64,000 bases of DNA from UBA117 sp049975245 (GCA_049975245.1 JBNGDB010000010.1:20275-84274); one strand, 5' to 3'; shown: positions 35,111 through 45,472, counted from the first letter of the stretch. The notes: generated by a model not told the origin, from the letters alone. Numbers and translations: made by a program.

Positions 35111-37240
35111 ATGATAAAACGCATTATATTACTTTTAATTATTTTTTCATCGTTTATACTAATATTTAGCGGATTTTCAGCAGCTCAAGCTCCTTATAAT
35201 GATTCAAATGACTTTAATATATCTGATAATAGCTCAAATACGGTTTTAACTAATACATATTCCAATTTAACATCAAATGAATTAAATAATGCTGTAAATT
35301 ATCCCATAAAAAAAAGGAATAAACAGTTATTTGTTAAATTTAAATTTAGCGATCCTGATAAAAACCAAATTTCAATAAATTTACACTCTAAAATTAATGC
35401 TCAAGTAATCAAAAATTATAAAGAAATCAGTGGACTTCAATTGGTCAGTATACCTGATGATATAGGTCTAGATAAAGCAATTAACTTATATTTACAAAGT
35501 CGTCATGTTGTGTACGCCGAACCGGATCAATTAAATAAAAAAGGAATAATACCTAATGATCCGGGATTTCCATACCAGTGGGGGTTATATAATTATGGAC
35601 AAAGCATTTATGGTATTTGGGGAACACCCGGAGCCGATATAAATGCAATAAATGCCTGGAATACAAATACAGGTTCAAATGATGTAATTATAGCTATTTT
35701 AGATACCGGAATCCATCTGAATCATAATGATCTACTACAAAATTTATGGATAAACAGAGGAGAAATACCTAACGATGGAATTGACAATGATGGTAATGGT
35801 TACATAGATGACTATTATGGGTGGGATTTTTTCAATAATGATAACGATCCAAGTGATGATAACGGCCACGGAACTATGGTAGCTGGTGTAATTGCTGCTA
35901 TAGGAAATAACAATTTAGGAATTACTGGAGTGATGTGGAATGCTCAGATAATGTCCCTAAAATTCTTGGACGACGATGGATACGGATATGATTCAGATGC
36001 ACTTAATGCAATTTTGTATGCTAATCAAATGGGAGCAGATATTATAAATAACTCATGGGAAAGTGATAATTATTCAAAAACCCTTAAAGATGCACTTGAA
36101 ATGTCTAAAGCTTTAATAGTTTGTGCAGCGGGTAATGATTCTAAAAATAATGACTTAATTCCAGATTATCCCTCAAGTTACAGTAGTTTAAACATTCTTA
36201 GCGTGGCATCTACAGATGCCGATGATTACATTACATATTTCACCAATTATGGTATTAAATCTGTAGATGTGGCTGCACCAGGAGTTGATGTGTACAGCAC
36301 AACAATTGGTAATTCCTATGGGTTTTTTAGCGGAACATCCGCATCAACAGCTTTTGTTTCAGGATTAGCTGGTTTGATCAAATCATTGAGGCCTGAACTT
36401 ACCAATATTCAAATCAAAAATACCATAATAAATAATGTAGACGTTAAAACATCTTTGATAGGTAAAATTTTAACAGGGGGCAGAATAAATGCTTCAAAAG
36501 CCATCAACAATATAATTGTTAATTTATCTTATCCAAAAATAATAAAAACAACCCCTGAAAAAAATACTTCAATATTTACCCTCAATAAAATAATAAATAT
36601 ATATTTTAATCAAAGTATAAGGCAAGGTAGTAGCTTCGGTTTAATAACACTTAAAAATTCAAGAGGACAATCCATATTCATTAATAAAAGTATTAAAGAT
36701 AATATTCTCATGATTAAACCTTCAAAGATGAATTATTCTACCAAATACTATCTTAAAATTCCTGCAGGTGCAATTAGAAATAGTTATGGTAACTACTTTT
36801 CATCTGATTATGATTTAAGTTTCACTACCTCAAAATTGTATAGTTCTTTCATTAAAGTTCAAAACAGAAGCTACCATACAATACACTTTATATATTACTT
36901 TGCAATAACCAAACCCGGTCAGAAAACTTTTTACCAACGTTTAAGTAGCACAATATACCGGGGAAAAACTAAAACATTATACTTAGGCAAATTTCCTAGA
37001 GGAACAAAATTTATTGTGACACAATATATTTACAATAAATATAGATACAGAAGCACAGTTAAGGTAAGAAACACCTTCTTAGTTAAAAAAATGAAATATA
37101 TAACTCAAAATATTTATATGAAGCGGGTTAGAGGTTCTCCTAGAAAATTGTATCAATATCCAGTTTATGCTTTACAAGAAATTCAAATTTCTACTTCTGG
37201 GTTAAAAATAAGGAAAATAAAACTTCCAAGAAGATTATAA
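35111..37240 (+). CDS. Secreted subtilisin-like serine protease (S8) with C-terminal Ig-like region
   Basis: Exported protease of about 709 residues. A signal peptide (KRIILLLIIFSSFILIFSG) is followed by an inhibitor-type prodomain (about 60-140), then the S8 catalytic domain: Asp in IIAILDTGIHLNHND, His in NGHGTMVAGVIAA, the oxyanion Asn in AAGNDSKNND and Ser in FFSGTSASTAFVSG. After about residue 465 an Ig-like domain of the SbsA/Big5 type (TTPEKNTSIFTLNKIINIYF, SFTTS) is present, then a Tyr/Lys/Arg-rich tail without a membrane anchor. The calcium-rich NDGIDNDGNGYIDD insert resembles other archaeal subtilases. The ATG at 35111 follows GTGA. Probably acts at the cell surface. Confidence 0.93.
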   Translation: MIKRIILLLIIFSSFILIFSGFSAAQAPYNDSNDFNISDNSSNTVLTNTYSNLTSNELNNAVNYPIKKRNKQLFVKFKFSDPDKNQISINLHSKINAQVIKNYKEISGLQLVSIPDDIGLDKAINLYLQSRHVVYAEPDQLNKKGIIPNDPGFPYQWGLYNYGQSIYGIWGTPGADINAINAWNTNTGSNDVIIAILDTGIHLNHNDLLQNLWINRGEIPNDGIDNDGNGYIDDYYGWDFFNNDNDPSDDNGHGTMVAGVIAAIGNNNLGITGVMWNAQIMSLKFLDDDGYGYDSDALNAILYANQMGADIINNSWESDNYSKTLKDALEMSKALIVCAAGNDSKNNDLIPDYPSSYSSLNILSVASTDADDYITYFTNYGIKSVDVAAPGVDVYSTTIGNSYGFFSGTSASTAFVSGLAGLIKSLRPELTNIQIKNTIINNVDVKTSLIGKILTGGRINASKAINNIIVNLSYPKIIKTTPEKNTSIFTLNKIINIYFNQSIRQGSSFGLITLKNSRGQSIFINKSIKDNILMIKPSKMNYSTKYYLKIPAGAIRNSYGNYFSSDYDLSFTTSKLYSSFIKVQNRSYHTIHFIYYFAITKPGQKTFYQRLSSTIYRGKTKTLYLGKFPRGTKFIVTQYIYNKYRYRSTVKVRNTFLVKKMKYITQNIYMKRVRGSPRKLYQYPVYALQEIQISTSGLKIRKIKLPRRL

Positions 37241-37427
37241 AAATAAATTTTTAAATTAAATTTCTTCTTATTATTTTAATCTTTTAAATTTATATAAAAA
37301 AACAAATTTAATCCTTAAAAAATCTCTTTATAAATTTAAATTAAAATAATTATAATTAGGATAATTATCTAATATTTCATCCAAGAAAATATAGAATGTA
37401 TATTTATTGAAAATTTTAAGTGATAAC

Positions 37428-38615
37428 ATGCTTCAAATAGCAGTAACCGGAAAACCAAATGTTGGAAAATCATCTTTTTTTAATTCATCCACCCTATCTG
37501 ATGCGGAAGTTGCGGGATATCCATTTACTACTATAAATGCCAATAAAGCTGTGGCTTATGTGATAACTGATTGTCCTTGCCAAGAATTGCAATTGGAATG
37601 TAGCCCAAAAAACTCAAAATGTGAGGAAGGTATTAGATTCATCCCTATTGAATTGGTAGATGTTGCAGGATTAGTACCTGGTGCCCATGAAGGTCGTGGA
37701 CTTGGTAACAAATTTTTAGATGAGTTAAGACAAGCAAAAGCTTTTATCCATGTTGTTGATGCTTCTGGTTCTACCGACGATGAAGGAAGGCCATGCGAAC
37801 CAGGAGCCCATGACCCTCTGGACGATGTCGAATTCTTACGCCATGAAATTACCATGTGGCTTTTTGGAATATTAACTAAAAATTGGAACCGCTTAGTTAG
37901 AAAAGCTCTTTCTGAAAAATTAGACTTTTCTAAGGTATTATATGAACAGTTAAGTGGTATTGGAATAGGATTAGAGGATGTAATCGAAGCTAAACGTACC
38001 GTTGAAACTGAATATCACAAGTGGAATGATGAAGATATTATCAGTTTCCTGGACAAACTTCTAAGCATATCAAAACCAATGTTAATCGTAGCTAATAAGG
38101 CAGATATACCTGAAGCTGAGGATAATATTAAAAAATTAAAGGAAAAATATGAAAATGTAATTCCCGCTTCTGCTGAAGCTGAAATTGCGTTGATAAAAGC
38201 TTCAGAATCTGGATTAATTAGTTATAATCCTGGAGACTCTGATTTTGAAATTTTAAACCCGGAAAAATTGAATAAAAATCAAAAAAAAGCTTTGGAATAC
38301 ATTCGGGAGAATGTACTCAATAAATATGGTAGTACTGGAGTACAAGAAGCTCTAAATAGGGTTATATTTGATCTTTTAGATATGATTGTCGTATTTCCTG
38401 TAGAAGATGAGCATAAACTATGTGATAAAGAGGGAAATGTGCTGCCAGATGCTATATTAATTATTAAAGGGTCTAAACCAAGGGATCTAGCATATGTTAT
38501 ACATACTGATATAGGAGATACTTTCCTGCACGCAGTTGATGCCCGCAGTTCCAGAAGAGTAAGTAGTGATTATGAACTACAAAATTTAGATATTATTAGT
38601 ATTATATGCAGATAA
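37428..38615 (+). CDS. YchF/OLA1-family translation-associated ATPase
   Basis: A 395-residue Obg-related P-loop protein. G1 is TGKPNVGKSSFFN, G3 DVAGLVPGA, and the G4 position reads ANKADIPEA; relatives hydrolyse ATP and bind ribosomes. A Cys-rich insert (CPCQELQLECSPKNSKC, about 50-66) lies after the switch I region, as in other archaeal members, and may bind metal. A helical domain and a C-terminal TGS domain (about 315-395) follow. The ATG at 37428 is preceded by GTGAT; the earlier ATT/TTG at 37407 is less likely. Confidence 0.93.
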   Translation: MLQIAVTGKPNVGKSSFFNSSTLSDAEVAGYPFTTINANKAVAYVITDCPCQELQLECSPKNSKCEEGIRFIPIELVDVAGLVPGAHEGRGLGNKFLDELRQAKAFIHVVDASGSTDDEGRPCEPGAHDPLDDVEFLRHEITMWLFGILTKNWNRLVRKALSEKLDFSKVLYEQLSGIGIGLEDVIEAKRTVETEYHKWNDEDIISFLDKLLSISKPMLIVANKADIPEAEDNIKKLKEKYENVIPASAEAEIALIKASESGLISYNPGDSDFEILNPEKLNKNQKKALEYIRENVLNKYGSTGVQEALNRVIFDLLDMIVVFPVEDEHKLCDKEGNVLPDAILIIKGSKPRDLAYVIHTDIGDTFLHAVDARSSRRVSSDYELQNLDIISIICR

Positions 38616-38746
38616 TGATATAGAAATATATTAAACAAATAAATTTATTATTAAAGCTGTTAACAGGATTTTAAGTTTTATTTTTCCCGGTAAAAAAAAT
38701 ATAAATTTATATTTTTAGAGGTATGTTTCAACTGTAAGTGAGGAAA

Positions 38747-41482
38747 ATGAAGGTTTATAAAATTCCTCCTGAAGAAGTATATGGCGAATTGGACACATCA
38801 CCATCAGGTTTATCTCAAAATGAAGCATATAAACGTTTAAAGGATTATGGCCCAAATAAAATTGAGGAAATTAAAAAGCCTTCCTTAATATACATTTTTT
38901 TAGCAAATTTTTATCACATACTGGCCTTACTGTTATGGGCAGCCAGTATACTATCTTTTATCTCCGGAAATCCTCAGTTAGGTTTTGCTATAATTGCGGT
39001 AATTATAATAAATGCTATTTTTAGTTTTTGGCAAGAATATGAAGCAGAAAAAGCAACTGAAGCGCTTAAAAATATATTACCTACTCATGCAAAGGTAATT
39101 AGGGATGGAAAAGAAATAGAAATATTAGCAGAAGAATTGGTACCAGGGGATGTCCTTATATTGGAAGAAGGGGACAATATTTCTGCTGACGGCAGGTTAG
39201 TAGAATCTTATCAAATGAAGGTAGATTCTTCTACTTTAACTGGGGAATCTCGTCCAGTAAGAAAAATTTCTGAAATACCTAAAAAGGAACATAGCTTTTT
39301 AGAAATGCCAAATCTTATTCTTGTCGGTACCAGCGTAGTATCGGGGTCTGGAAAAGCAGTAATAATATCTACAGGGACGAATACTGAGTTTAATAAAATT
39401 GCATCTCTTACTCAGGCTGTTAAAGATGAACCCAGTCCTCTACAAAAACAAATCAATCGGTTATCCCAAGTAATTGCCTTAATAGCAATATTAATGGGAG
39501 TTTTACTGTTTATACTTAACATTTGGGTAGTTAATTTGCCTTTAGCTATTGGATTTACTTTTGCCATAGGTTTAATGGTGGCTAACGTTCCAGAAGGACT
39601 TCTTCCAACAGTTACTATGGCATTAGCAGCTTCAGCCCGTAAAATGATTAAAAAGAATGCATTAATCAAACGTCTTTCTAGTGTTGAAACATTAGGTTCT
39701 ACTACTATAATCTGCACTGATAAAACAGGGACACTTACCAAAAATGAAATGACTGTGAGCAAAATTTGGATACCGTACCAAGAGATCGATGTAACTGGGG
39801 TTGGGTATGGATCTGACGGGGAGTTTATTCATGAAGGGGCAAAAATATTACTCAAAGATTATAAAGAATTGGAATTAGTGATTAGAATTGCTACCTTCTG
39901 TAATGATGCAAAAATTAGAAAAGAAAGCGAATCAGGAAAAAAATTTGAAATTATTGGAGATCCTACAGAGGCTTCTTTGTTAGTAGCTGCACGTAAAATC
40001 AATTTTGACTGGAAAAAAGAATTGGAAAAGATACCACGCATAGTAGAATTGCCATTTGATTCAGAAAGAAAATCTATGAGTTCTATTCATCAATTAAACA
40101 ATAAAAAAATTGCTTATATAAAAGGTGCTCCTAAAAAAATTATTTCTCTTTCTAAATTTATTTCGGTAGACAATAAAATTATAAATTTTAGTCAGAGTGA
40201 AAAGGAAAGAATAATAAAAATACATGATAAACTTGCCAACGAAGGTCTCAGAATCCTGGCAATGGCATACAAATACTTACCCAATGATTTTGAGGATTAC
40301 AATCCTTATACAATTGAAAAAGATATGGTATTCACAGGTATGATGGCAATGCAGGATCTTCCTAGGCCTGAGGTCAAAAAAGCAGTTGAAAAATGCCATC
40401 AGGCAGGTATAAGAATTATAATGATCACAGGGGATTATGGACTTACTGCCCGGGCTGTTGCTAAAGAAGTGGGAATAATATCCAATAAATGTAAAATTAT
40501 AAAAGATAAAAATTTGGATCAAATGTCCGACGGGGAAGTTATTGAAATTCTTAAATCTAAAGGTAATGTAATATTTGCTAGGGCAGTACCCGAGCATAAA
40601 ATGCGAATAGCTTCTTTACTAGAGAAAGAGGAAGAAGTTGTGGCCATGACCGGAGACGGCGTAAATGATGCTCCAGCACTTCGAAAAGCAGATATTGGAG
40701 TTTCAATGGGAATTACAGGTAGTGATGTTGCTAAAGAAGCTTCGGACATGGTTTTAACAGATGATAATTTTGCCACTATTGTTTCTGCCATTAAAGAAGG
40801 TAGAACTATTTACGAAAATATTAGAAAATTTATTACATACATTTTTGCCCACGAAACTGCAGAAATACTTCCCTTTATTTTAATGGTAATATTTAAAATT
40901 CCGTTACCTATAACTGTAATGCAAATTTTAGCTATTGATTTGGGTACTGATACTTTACCTGCTCTTGCTTTAGGAATGGGCCCATCAGAATCTGATGTAA
41001 TGCAAAGACCTCCTCGAAATGTGAAAGAACGACTTTTAAATTTAGCTGTAATTTTCAGAGGTTATATCTACTTGGGATTAATTGAAGCTTTACTTGTAAT
41101 TTCTGGATATTTCTGGGTTTTATATGGTGGAGGATGGCAATTAGGCCAGAGTTTATCATTTAATGATCCTTTATATCTTAAAGCTACTACCATAGTATTT
41201 GTAGGTATTGTATGTGCCCAAATCGGGAATTTAATTGCTTGTCAGACCACAAGGATGTCCATATTCAAAATTGGGTTATTTAAAAATAAATGGGTTTTAA
41301 TAGGAATTATTTTTGAGATTACTATTATTATGGCCATTGTTTACATTCCATATTTACAGAATATATTCGGAACTACTGCTCTTGGAATAAATGAGTGGTT
41401 ATATGTGGTTACTTTCATACCAATAATGCTAATTGCTGATGAAATAAGGAAATATGTGATAAGGAATAAAAATTTTATATAA
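38747..41482 (+). CDS. P2-type cation ATPase, Na,K-ATPase-like (P2C)
   Basis: Ten-helix P-type pump of 911 residues. It has a cation-ATPase N domain, the actuator TLTGESRPV, the phosphorylation site CTDKTGTLTKNEM, the nucleotide domain with KGAPKK, and the hinge MTGDGVNDAPALRKAD. Helix 4 reads VANVPEGLLPTV, helix 5 HETAEILPF and helix 6 AIDLGTDTLPALALG, followed by SESDVMQRPPRN; these match animal Na,K- and H,K-ATPase alpha subunits much more than Ca-ATPases (which have VAAIPEGLP). The ion-binding Glu of helix 4, Glu of helix 5 and both Asp of IDLGTD are kept. It lies just upstream of a K+ channel gene. Transported ion not proven. Start ATG at 38747 after GTGAGG. Confidence 0.93.
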   Translation: MKVYKIPPEEVYGELDTSPSGLSQNEAYKRLKDYGPNKIEEIKKPSLIYIFLANFYHILALLLWAASILSFISGNPQLGFAIIAVIIINAIFSFWQEYEAEKATEALKNILPTHAKVIRDGKEIEILAEELVPGDVLILEEGDNISADGRLVESYQMKVDSSTLTGESRPVRKISEIPKKEHSFLEMPNLILVGTSVVSGSGKAVIISTGTNTEFNKIASLTQAVKDEPSPLQKQINRLSQVIALIAILMGVLLFILNIWVVNLPLAIGFTFAIGLMVANVPEGLLPTVTMALAASARKMIKKNALIKRLSSVETLGSTTIICTDKTGTLTKNEMTVSKIWIPYQEIDVTGVGYGSDGEFIHEGAKILLKDYKELELVIRIATFCNDAKIRKESESGKKFEIIGDPTEASLLVAARKINFDWKKELEKIPRIVELPFDSERKSMSSIHQLNNKKIAYIKGAPKKIISLSKFISVDNKIINFSQSEKERIIKIHDKLANEGLRILAMAYKYLPNDFEDYNPYTIEKDMVFTGMMAMQDLPRPEVKKAVEKCHQAGIRIIMITGDYGLTARAVAKEVGIISNKCKIIKDKNLDQMSDGEVIEILKSKGNVIFARAVPEHKMRIASLLEKEEEVVAMTGDGVNDAPALRKADIGVSMGITGSDVAKEASDMVLTDDNFATIVSAIKEGRTIYENIRKFITYIFAHETAEILPFILMVIFKIPLPITVMQILAIDLGTDTLPALALGMGPSESDVMQRPPRNVKERLLNLAVIFRGYIYLGLIEALLVISGYFWVLYGGGWQLGQSLSFNDPLYLKATTIVFVGIVCAQIGNLIACQTTRMSIFKIGLFKNKWVLIGIIFEITIIMAIVYIPYLQNIFGTTALGINEWLYVVTFIPIMLIADEIRKYVIRNKNFI

Positions 41483-41684
41483 TTTAATTTATTCTCTTTT
41501 TATTATTTTTAGTTTTAATTTATATTCTAAAATATTATAGTATTTTAGCTATGACAACAATTTAGAAATAATTAAATAACAAAATAATTCCAATATTATT
41601 TAATTAAAGTATAATTTGGTTTATATGATATTCGATAATAATTTAATATGCTCATATCTTTAGTAATTAGAATAGGTTATTGAA

Positions 41685-42689
41685 ATGGTTGTTATATTCA
41701 GATTAATTAGAAGAAATCTTCCAAAAATATTCAAGCAGAGTATAACTCGTATAATTATTCTTATATGTGGCGTTATTGCATATGGTACTATTGGTTTTCA
41801 TTTTTTAGAAGGTCAACCGTGGATAGTATCGTTTTATTGGACTTTTGTGACCATTGGAACTGTAGGTTATGGTGATTACAGTCCAGAAACTACATTAGGC
41901 ATGTTTTTTACCATAAGTTTGATAATTTTTGGTATTGGAACATTTGCTATGGCCATAGAGTCAATTTTGGAGTTTTTAATAAACAGACAGCAAATGAGGT
42001 TAATGGGGTTGATTGAAGTGGAAAGATCAAAACATGTAGTTATTTGTGGCTGGAGTGAAAGTACAGCGGAGTGTCTTACCGATATGGGTAAAACCAGCCA
42101 AGTCTATGTAATTGATTTAGATGAGAATGTGAGGAAGAATGCTTTAAAAAGTGGAGTTAATTTTGTTCATGGAGACCCAACCAGAATTAAGGATCTTAAA
42201 AAAGCCAATGTTAAAGGAGCTCGTGCAGTTATTGTGGACATGCCTTCTGATTCAGAATCAATTCATTGTATATTAGGTATTCGCAAGATTGATGAAAATG
42301 TGAGAATAATAGCAGAAGTAGAACGTTATGAGAATATAGATCAAATAAAACTTGCTGGAGCCGACCAGATAATATCCCCGTTTGTAATTTCGGGAAAACT
42401 CATGTATAAAAGTATTGATGACGGCTATGAGGCCATGTTTGTCCAAGAAGTACTAGCTAAACAAGGTAATCGAGAGATGAGGGAAGTAAAAATTTCTAAA
42501 AATAGTAGTTTTATTAATAAAAAGGTTGTTGAAGCGGATATACATGAAAATACTGGTGTAGTTGTTTTAGGGATAGGTCATGAAGGAAGATTAATTATAG
42601 ACCCTTCTCGTGATCATATAATTAGAGAAAACGATGTAGTTTTAGGTGTGGCTAAGCCGGAAGAATTCGAAAAGTTGGAAAAAATATAA
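41685..42689 (+). CDS. Potassium channel with RCK domains (MthK-like)
   Basis: A 334-residue two-helix K+ channel. Helix 1 (about 22-40), the pore helix and the selectivity filter TVGYGD (about 59-64), helix 2 (about 70-95) and then a cytosolic RCK N-domain with HVVICGWSESTAECL and a RCK C-domain (about 250-334). The filter is identical to that of the Methanothermobacter channel MthK, whose RCK domains bind Ca2+; here the N-domain start has GWSES rather than a typical GxGxxG, so NAD binding is unlikely. It follows the P2C-type pump by about 200 bases on the same strand. Its stop abuts the sfsA gene on the other strand. Confidence 0.93.
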   Translation: MVVIFRLIRRNLPKIFKQSITRIIILICGVIAYGTIGFHFLEGQPWIVSFYWTFVTIGTVGYGDYSPETTLGMFFTISLIIFGIGTFAMAIESILEFLINRQQMRLMGLIEVERSKHVVICGWSESTAECLTDMGKTSQVYVIDLDENVRKNALKSGVNFVHGDPTRIKDLKKANVKGARAVIVDMPSDSESIHCILGIRKIDENVRIIAEVERYENIDQIKLAGADQIISPFVISGKLMYKSIDDGYEAMFVQEVLAKQGNREMREVKISKNSSFINKKVVEADIHENTGVVVLGIGHEGRLIIDPSRDHIIRENDVVLGVAKPEEFEKLEKI

Positions 42690-43409
42690 TTATTTATTAT
42701 CTAATACAACTTTTATTGGTTTAAAAGGTTCAATCTCTAATTTATCTTTTTTCAAAATTACTTTGAACGAATAAGCCAGAATTTTAACATCTTTTTTGAA
42801 AGCCATTTTTAAGGTATTGGAAAATTCGGGATCCATTTCATAGTTTGGTGAGAATTTTTTAGCATCTTCTCTCATAATTAAAAATAAAATAGCCGCCGAA
42901 AATGAATCTTTGATTGATGAAATTAGTTCTTCTACATGTTTTTTTCCACGCAGAGTAGGGGCATCTGGAAAAAGTGCCAATCCATCTTCAACTAAGGTGC
43001 AGCCTTTGACTTCTAACAACATTTTATTCTTATTATCTGATAATAAAAAATCAATACGACTTTTTCCGTATGTATATTCTCTTTTTTCTATCGAATAGTT
43101 ATTTAATTCATTAATAGTTTTTGATTCAATAAGATTAGCTGCTATGGCACTGTGAAAACCTGAATTTATAAGAACCCATTTGTTTTCATGAAGAACGGCA
43201 ATAACATCATATTTAGTTTTTCTATTGGTTTTATTGGTCACAGGTCTGATTAATAGTTTTACTCGGGGAATTAGAAGTTCTTTTAATCTTCCTGGATCTT
43301 TTAGATGAGCTTTATGGACTTCCCCTCCTGCTTCAAATAATATCAAAAATCTGTTGGGTCTTTCAACAAAATATCCTTCTATTAAATTATCAATTATCAT
43401 TTTAATCAT
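42690..43409 (-). CDS. sfsA: SfsA family DNA-binding protein/nuclease
   Basis: A 239-residue SfsA protein: an N-terminal OB-like part (EGYFVERPNRFLILFEAGG, AHLKDPGRLKELL) and a C-terminal restriction-endonuclease-like fold with IDFLLSDNKNKMLLEVKGCT, where Asp, Glu and Lys form the PD-(D/E)xK site, and LFPDAPTLRGKKHVEEL. The family was named for sugar fermentation stimulation in E. coli; a nuclease activity has been suggested. The first ATG is at 43409 with another at 43400. It follows the M14-like deacylase gene by 30 bases on the same strand. Confidence 0.9.
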   Translation of the reverse strand: MIKMIIDNLIEGYFVERPNRFLILFEAGGEVHKAHLKDPGRLKELLIPRVKLLIRPVTNKTNRKTKYDVIAVLHENKWVLINSGFHSAIAANLIESKTINELNNYSIEKREYTYGKSRIDFLLSDNKNKMLLEVKGCTLVEDGLALFPDAPTLRGKKHVEELISSIKDSFSAAILFLIMREDAKKFSPNYEMDPEFSNTLKMAFKKDVKILAYSFKVILKKDKLEIEPFKPIKVVLDNK

Positions 43410-43439
43410 TTAATTCAACAATTTAAAACCAATTACTAT

Positions 43440-44165
43440 TTAATCCTTCAAATTCAATTGGTCTACGTTTATTATGAAATCTTTGGCGTAATTTAAAATA
43501 GTTGAATAAGAATCATATTCATAGACTTCGTAAACCACAGCGTTAGTACCAGAATTTATTAAGGGAACGGTAACGTAGGGACCGCTGGTAGGTTCTGGCA
43601 GTAAAGGGGGAACGTAATAAGTTAACCAGGATATTTTATCTTTAATTTTCCTGGCAATTCTTTCAGATTTGGTGGATTTTACAGGTGAGAAGATGAATAA
43701 TTTTTCTTTATAAAATCCTCTGTTAGAGTGCACATCCACTGCAAGATCATAATCGGATCTTTTTATATCTGGCACGGAATATAAACTGGCCAAAATCTGA
43801 CCATTCATCCTACCTTTATTATAATCCACTTTATCTTTGGTAACTATCACTCTATAAATATAATAATTATATTTAAGCGATTTATCTTCATTTTTTATTG
43901 TTTCTAGGACGGCATGATGTGCTTTAGATTCTAGAGGGTGAACTCCTATAATATAAGCGATTTTAACGTCCGAACTCGTATTTCCATATGGACCATCTTT
44001 TAATACGGCCCCATATTTCATTTCATTAGGAATTACTTTAAAAGTTAAATTTCCTTTATTTAAATCCTCATCCACCCAATTAAAGTAATTTATACTTGAT
44101 AAAAGTATAATTAATACCATAATTGCAAAAATAAAGTATATTTTTATTTCTCCATAATTTCCCAT
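43440..44165 (-). CDS. Membrane-anchored M14-like zinc deacylase/peptidase, uncharacterised
   Basis: A 241-residue protein with one N-terminal membrane anchor (IYFIFAIMVLIILLSSINYF) and an outward-facing domain. The residues expected of a zinc carboxypeptidase/aspartoacylase-like fold are present: His and Glu in IIGVHPLESKAHH, the third ligand His in DLAVDVHSNRG and a possible catalytic Glu in AVVYEVYEYDS. No family name is certain. GTGAT supports the ATG at 44165. Upstream of sfsA in one transcription unit. It could trim pseudomurein or peptides at the surface; that is inference. Confidence 0.7.
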   Translation of the reverse strand: MGNYGEIKIYFIFAIMVLIILLSSINYFNWVDEDLNKGNLTFKVIPNEMKYGAVLKDGPYGNTSSDVKIAYIIGVHPLESKAHHAVLETIKNEDKSLKYNYYIYRVIVTKDKVDYNKGRMNGQILASLYSVPDIKRSDYDLAVDVHSNRGFYKEKLFIFSPVKSTKSERIARKIKDKISWLTYYVPPLLPEPTSGPYVTVPLINSGTNAVVYEVYEYDSYSTILNYAKDFIINVDQLNLKD

Positions 44166-44294
44166 GTTAATCACATAATTTTTAACATATAATGATAAAT
44201 CTAGTATAATTAAATGTATTTTAGTGATTAAATTGTAAGTTGTATAATATAGTTTATTTCATTAAATTTATTTCATAATAATTGAGGTGAAAAA

Positions 44295-45365
44295 TTGCAT
44301 CCTAGACCAAGCCCTATTGCAGCGTCATTATACACATTAAGGGATTTAAATGCAGATGTCATAGTATTACACGGTCCACATGGTTGTTGTTTTAGAACTG
44401 GGCGTTTATTGGAAAATGATGGTGTGAGAGTAGTAACTACCGCCATGTCAGAAAATGACTTTATTTTTGGAGCATCATCCAAGTTAGAAGAAGTATTGAA
44501 GAAAGTAGATTCCATGTTCTCCCCGAAACTAGTTGGTGTGGTGGGTACATGTGCAAGCATGATCATAGGTGAAGATTTGAAAGAAGCAGTTCAAAATGCG
44601 GGAATCAAAGCTAAAGTCATAAGCGTTGAATCTCACGGAGGTTTTGGAGAAGGTGATAATACTGAAGGTGCCATAGCAGTTCTTAAAGCCGCGGAAAAAG
44701 AAGGTATAATTTCTTCTGAAGAGAGTGAGAGACAAACAAGAATGCTTAAACTAGCCACGGATATTGAAAAAACAAGGGGCATGGCTAAAGGAGAATATAT
44801 TGCACCATCTTATGGTGATGATAAGGAGAAAATTGCACAGATACTTATTGACAAATTCGAAAAAAATAAAAAAATTGCTATTATTTTGAATTCCAAAAAA
44901 GAAACCTCTTATCTGTTTGCAGATATATTGCGAATTCCATTTGGACAATTTTATCCAGACAATAAACCTATTATAATTGCTAATCTAGACGAAAAAATTG
45001 GTTTACCTAGAATAAAGCAACATGCAGTAAATATTAAATCTGAATTACCCACTGGAGTTGATTTAGATTATATAACCGGAGGATTGGACGAATATCCTAT
45101 CACTGGTGAAAAGGCTGCGGAAATTTTAGATGATAATGATATAGATTTTTTGGTTGTAGCAGGAGTACCTCACGCAGTTCCAATAGAAAAGATTGATGTT
45201 GAAAGCTTGGCAATAACTGATGGGCCAAGGTTAGTGGAGCCATTAAAGGAATTAGGATATAATTATGTTGTTACAGAGTTGGACGCCCATTCAAAAACTT
45301 TGGGCACTGAAAAAATTGTTAAATCCGATTTTGGAGAGGTTCTAAGGACGTGCTTAAGAAGGTGA
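44295..45365 (+). CDS. cfbD: Ni-sirohydrochlorin a,c-diamide reductive cyclase, catalytic subunit
   Basis: Nitrogenase-NifD-like subunit of CfbCD, which with ATP reduces Ni-sirohydrochlorin a,c-diamide to the F430 precursor. The 356-residue length and blocks HPRPSPIAASLYTLRDL, VLHGPHGCCFRTGRLL (with the cluster Cys), VGTCASMIIGEDL and SVESHGGFGEG match the family. The start is TTG at 44295, preceded by GAGGTG at normal spacing, and the His-Pro-Arg start of the family follows it directly. The reductase partner cfbC is not in this window. Specific to methanogens and relatives. Confidence 0.94.
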   Translation: MHPRPSPIAASLYTLRDLNADVIVLHGPHGCCFRTGRLLENDGVRVVTTAMSENDFIFGASSKLEEVLKKVDSMFSPKLVGVVGTCASMIIGEDLKEAVQNAGIKAKVISVESHGGFGEGDNTEGAIAVLKAAEKEGIISSEESERQTRMLKLATDIEKTRGMAKGEYIAPSYGDDKEKIAQILIDKFEKNKKIAIILNSKKETSYLFADILRIPFGQFYPDNKPIIIANLDEKIGLPRIKQHAVNIKSELPTGVDLDYITGGLDEYPITGEKAAEILDDNDIDFLVVAGVPHAVPIEKIDVESLAITDGPRLVEPLKELGYNYVVTELDAHSKTLGTEKIVKSDFGEVLRTCLRR

Positions 45366-45472
45366 AAAATTAATAAATTATTTATTTATTAGTATTACAT
45401 AGTTTAAATGGTGAAAAGATCTGCTTCATAATTCTTTAAAAATTGATTATAATCTTAAATGTGGTGATGTTG

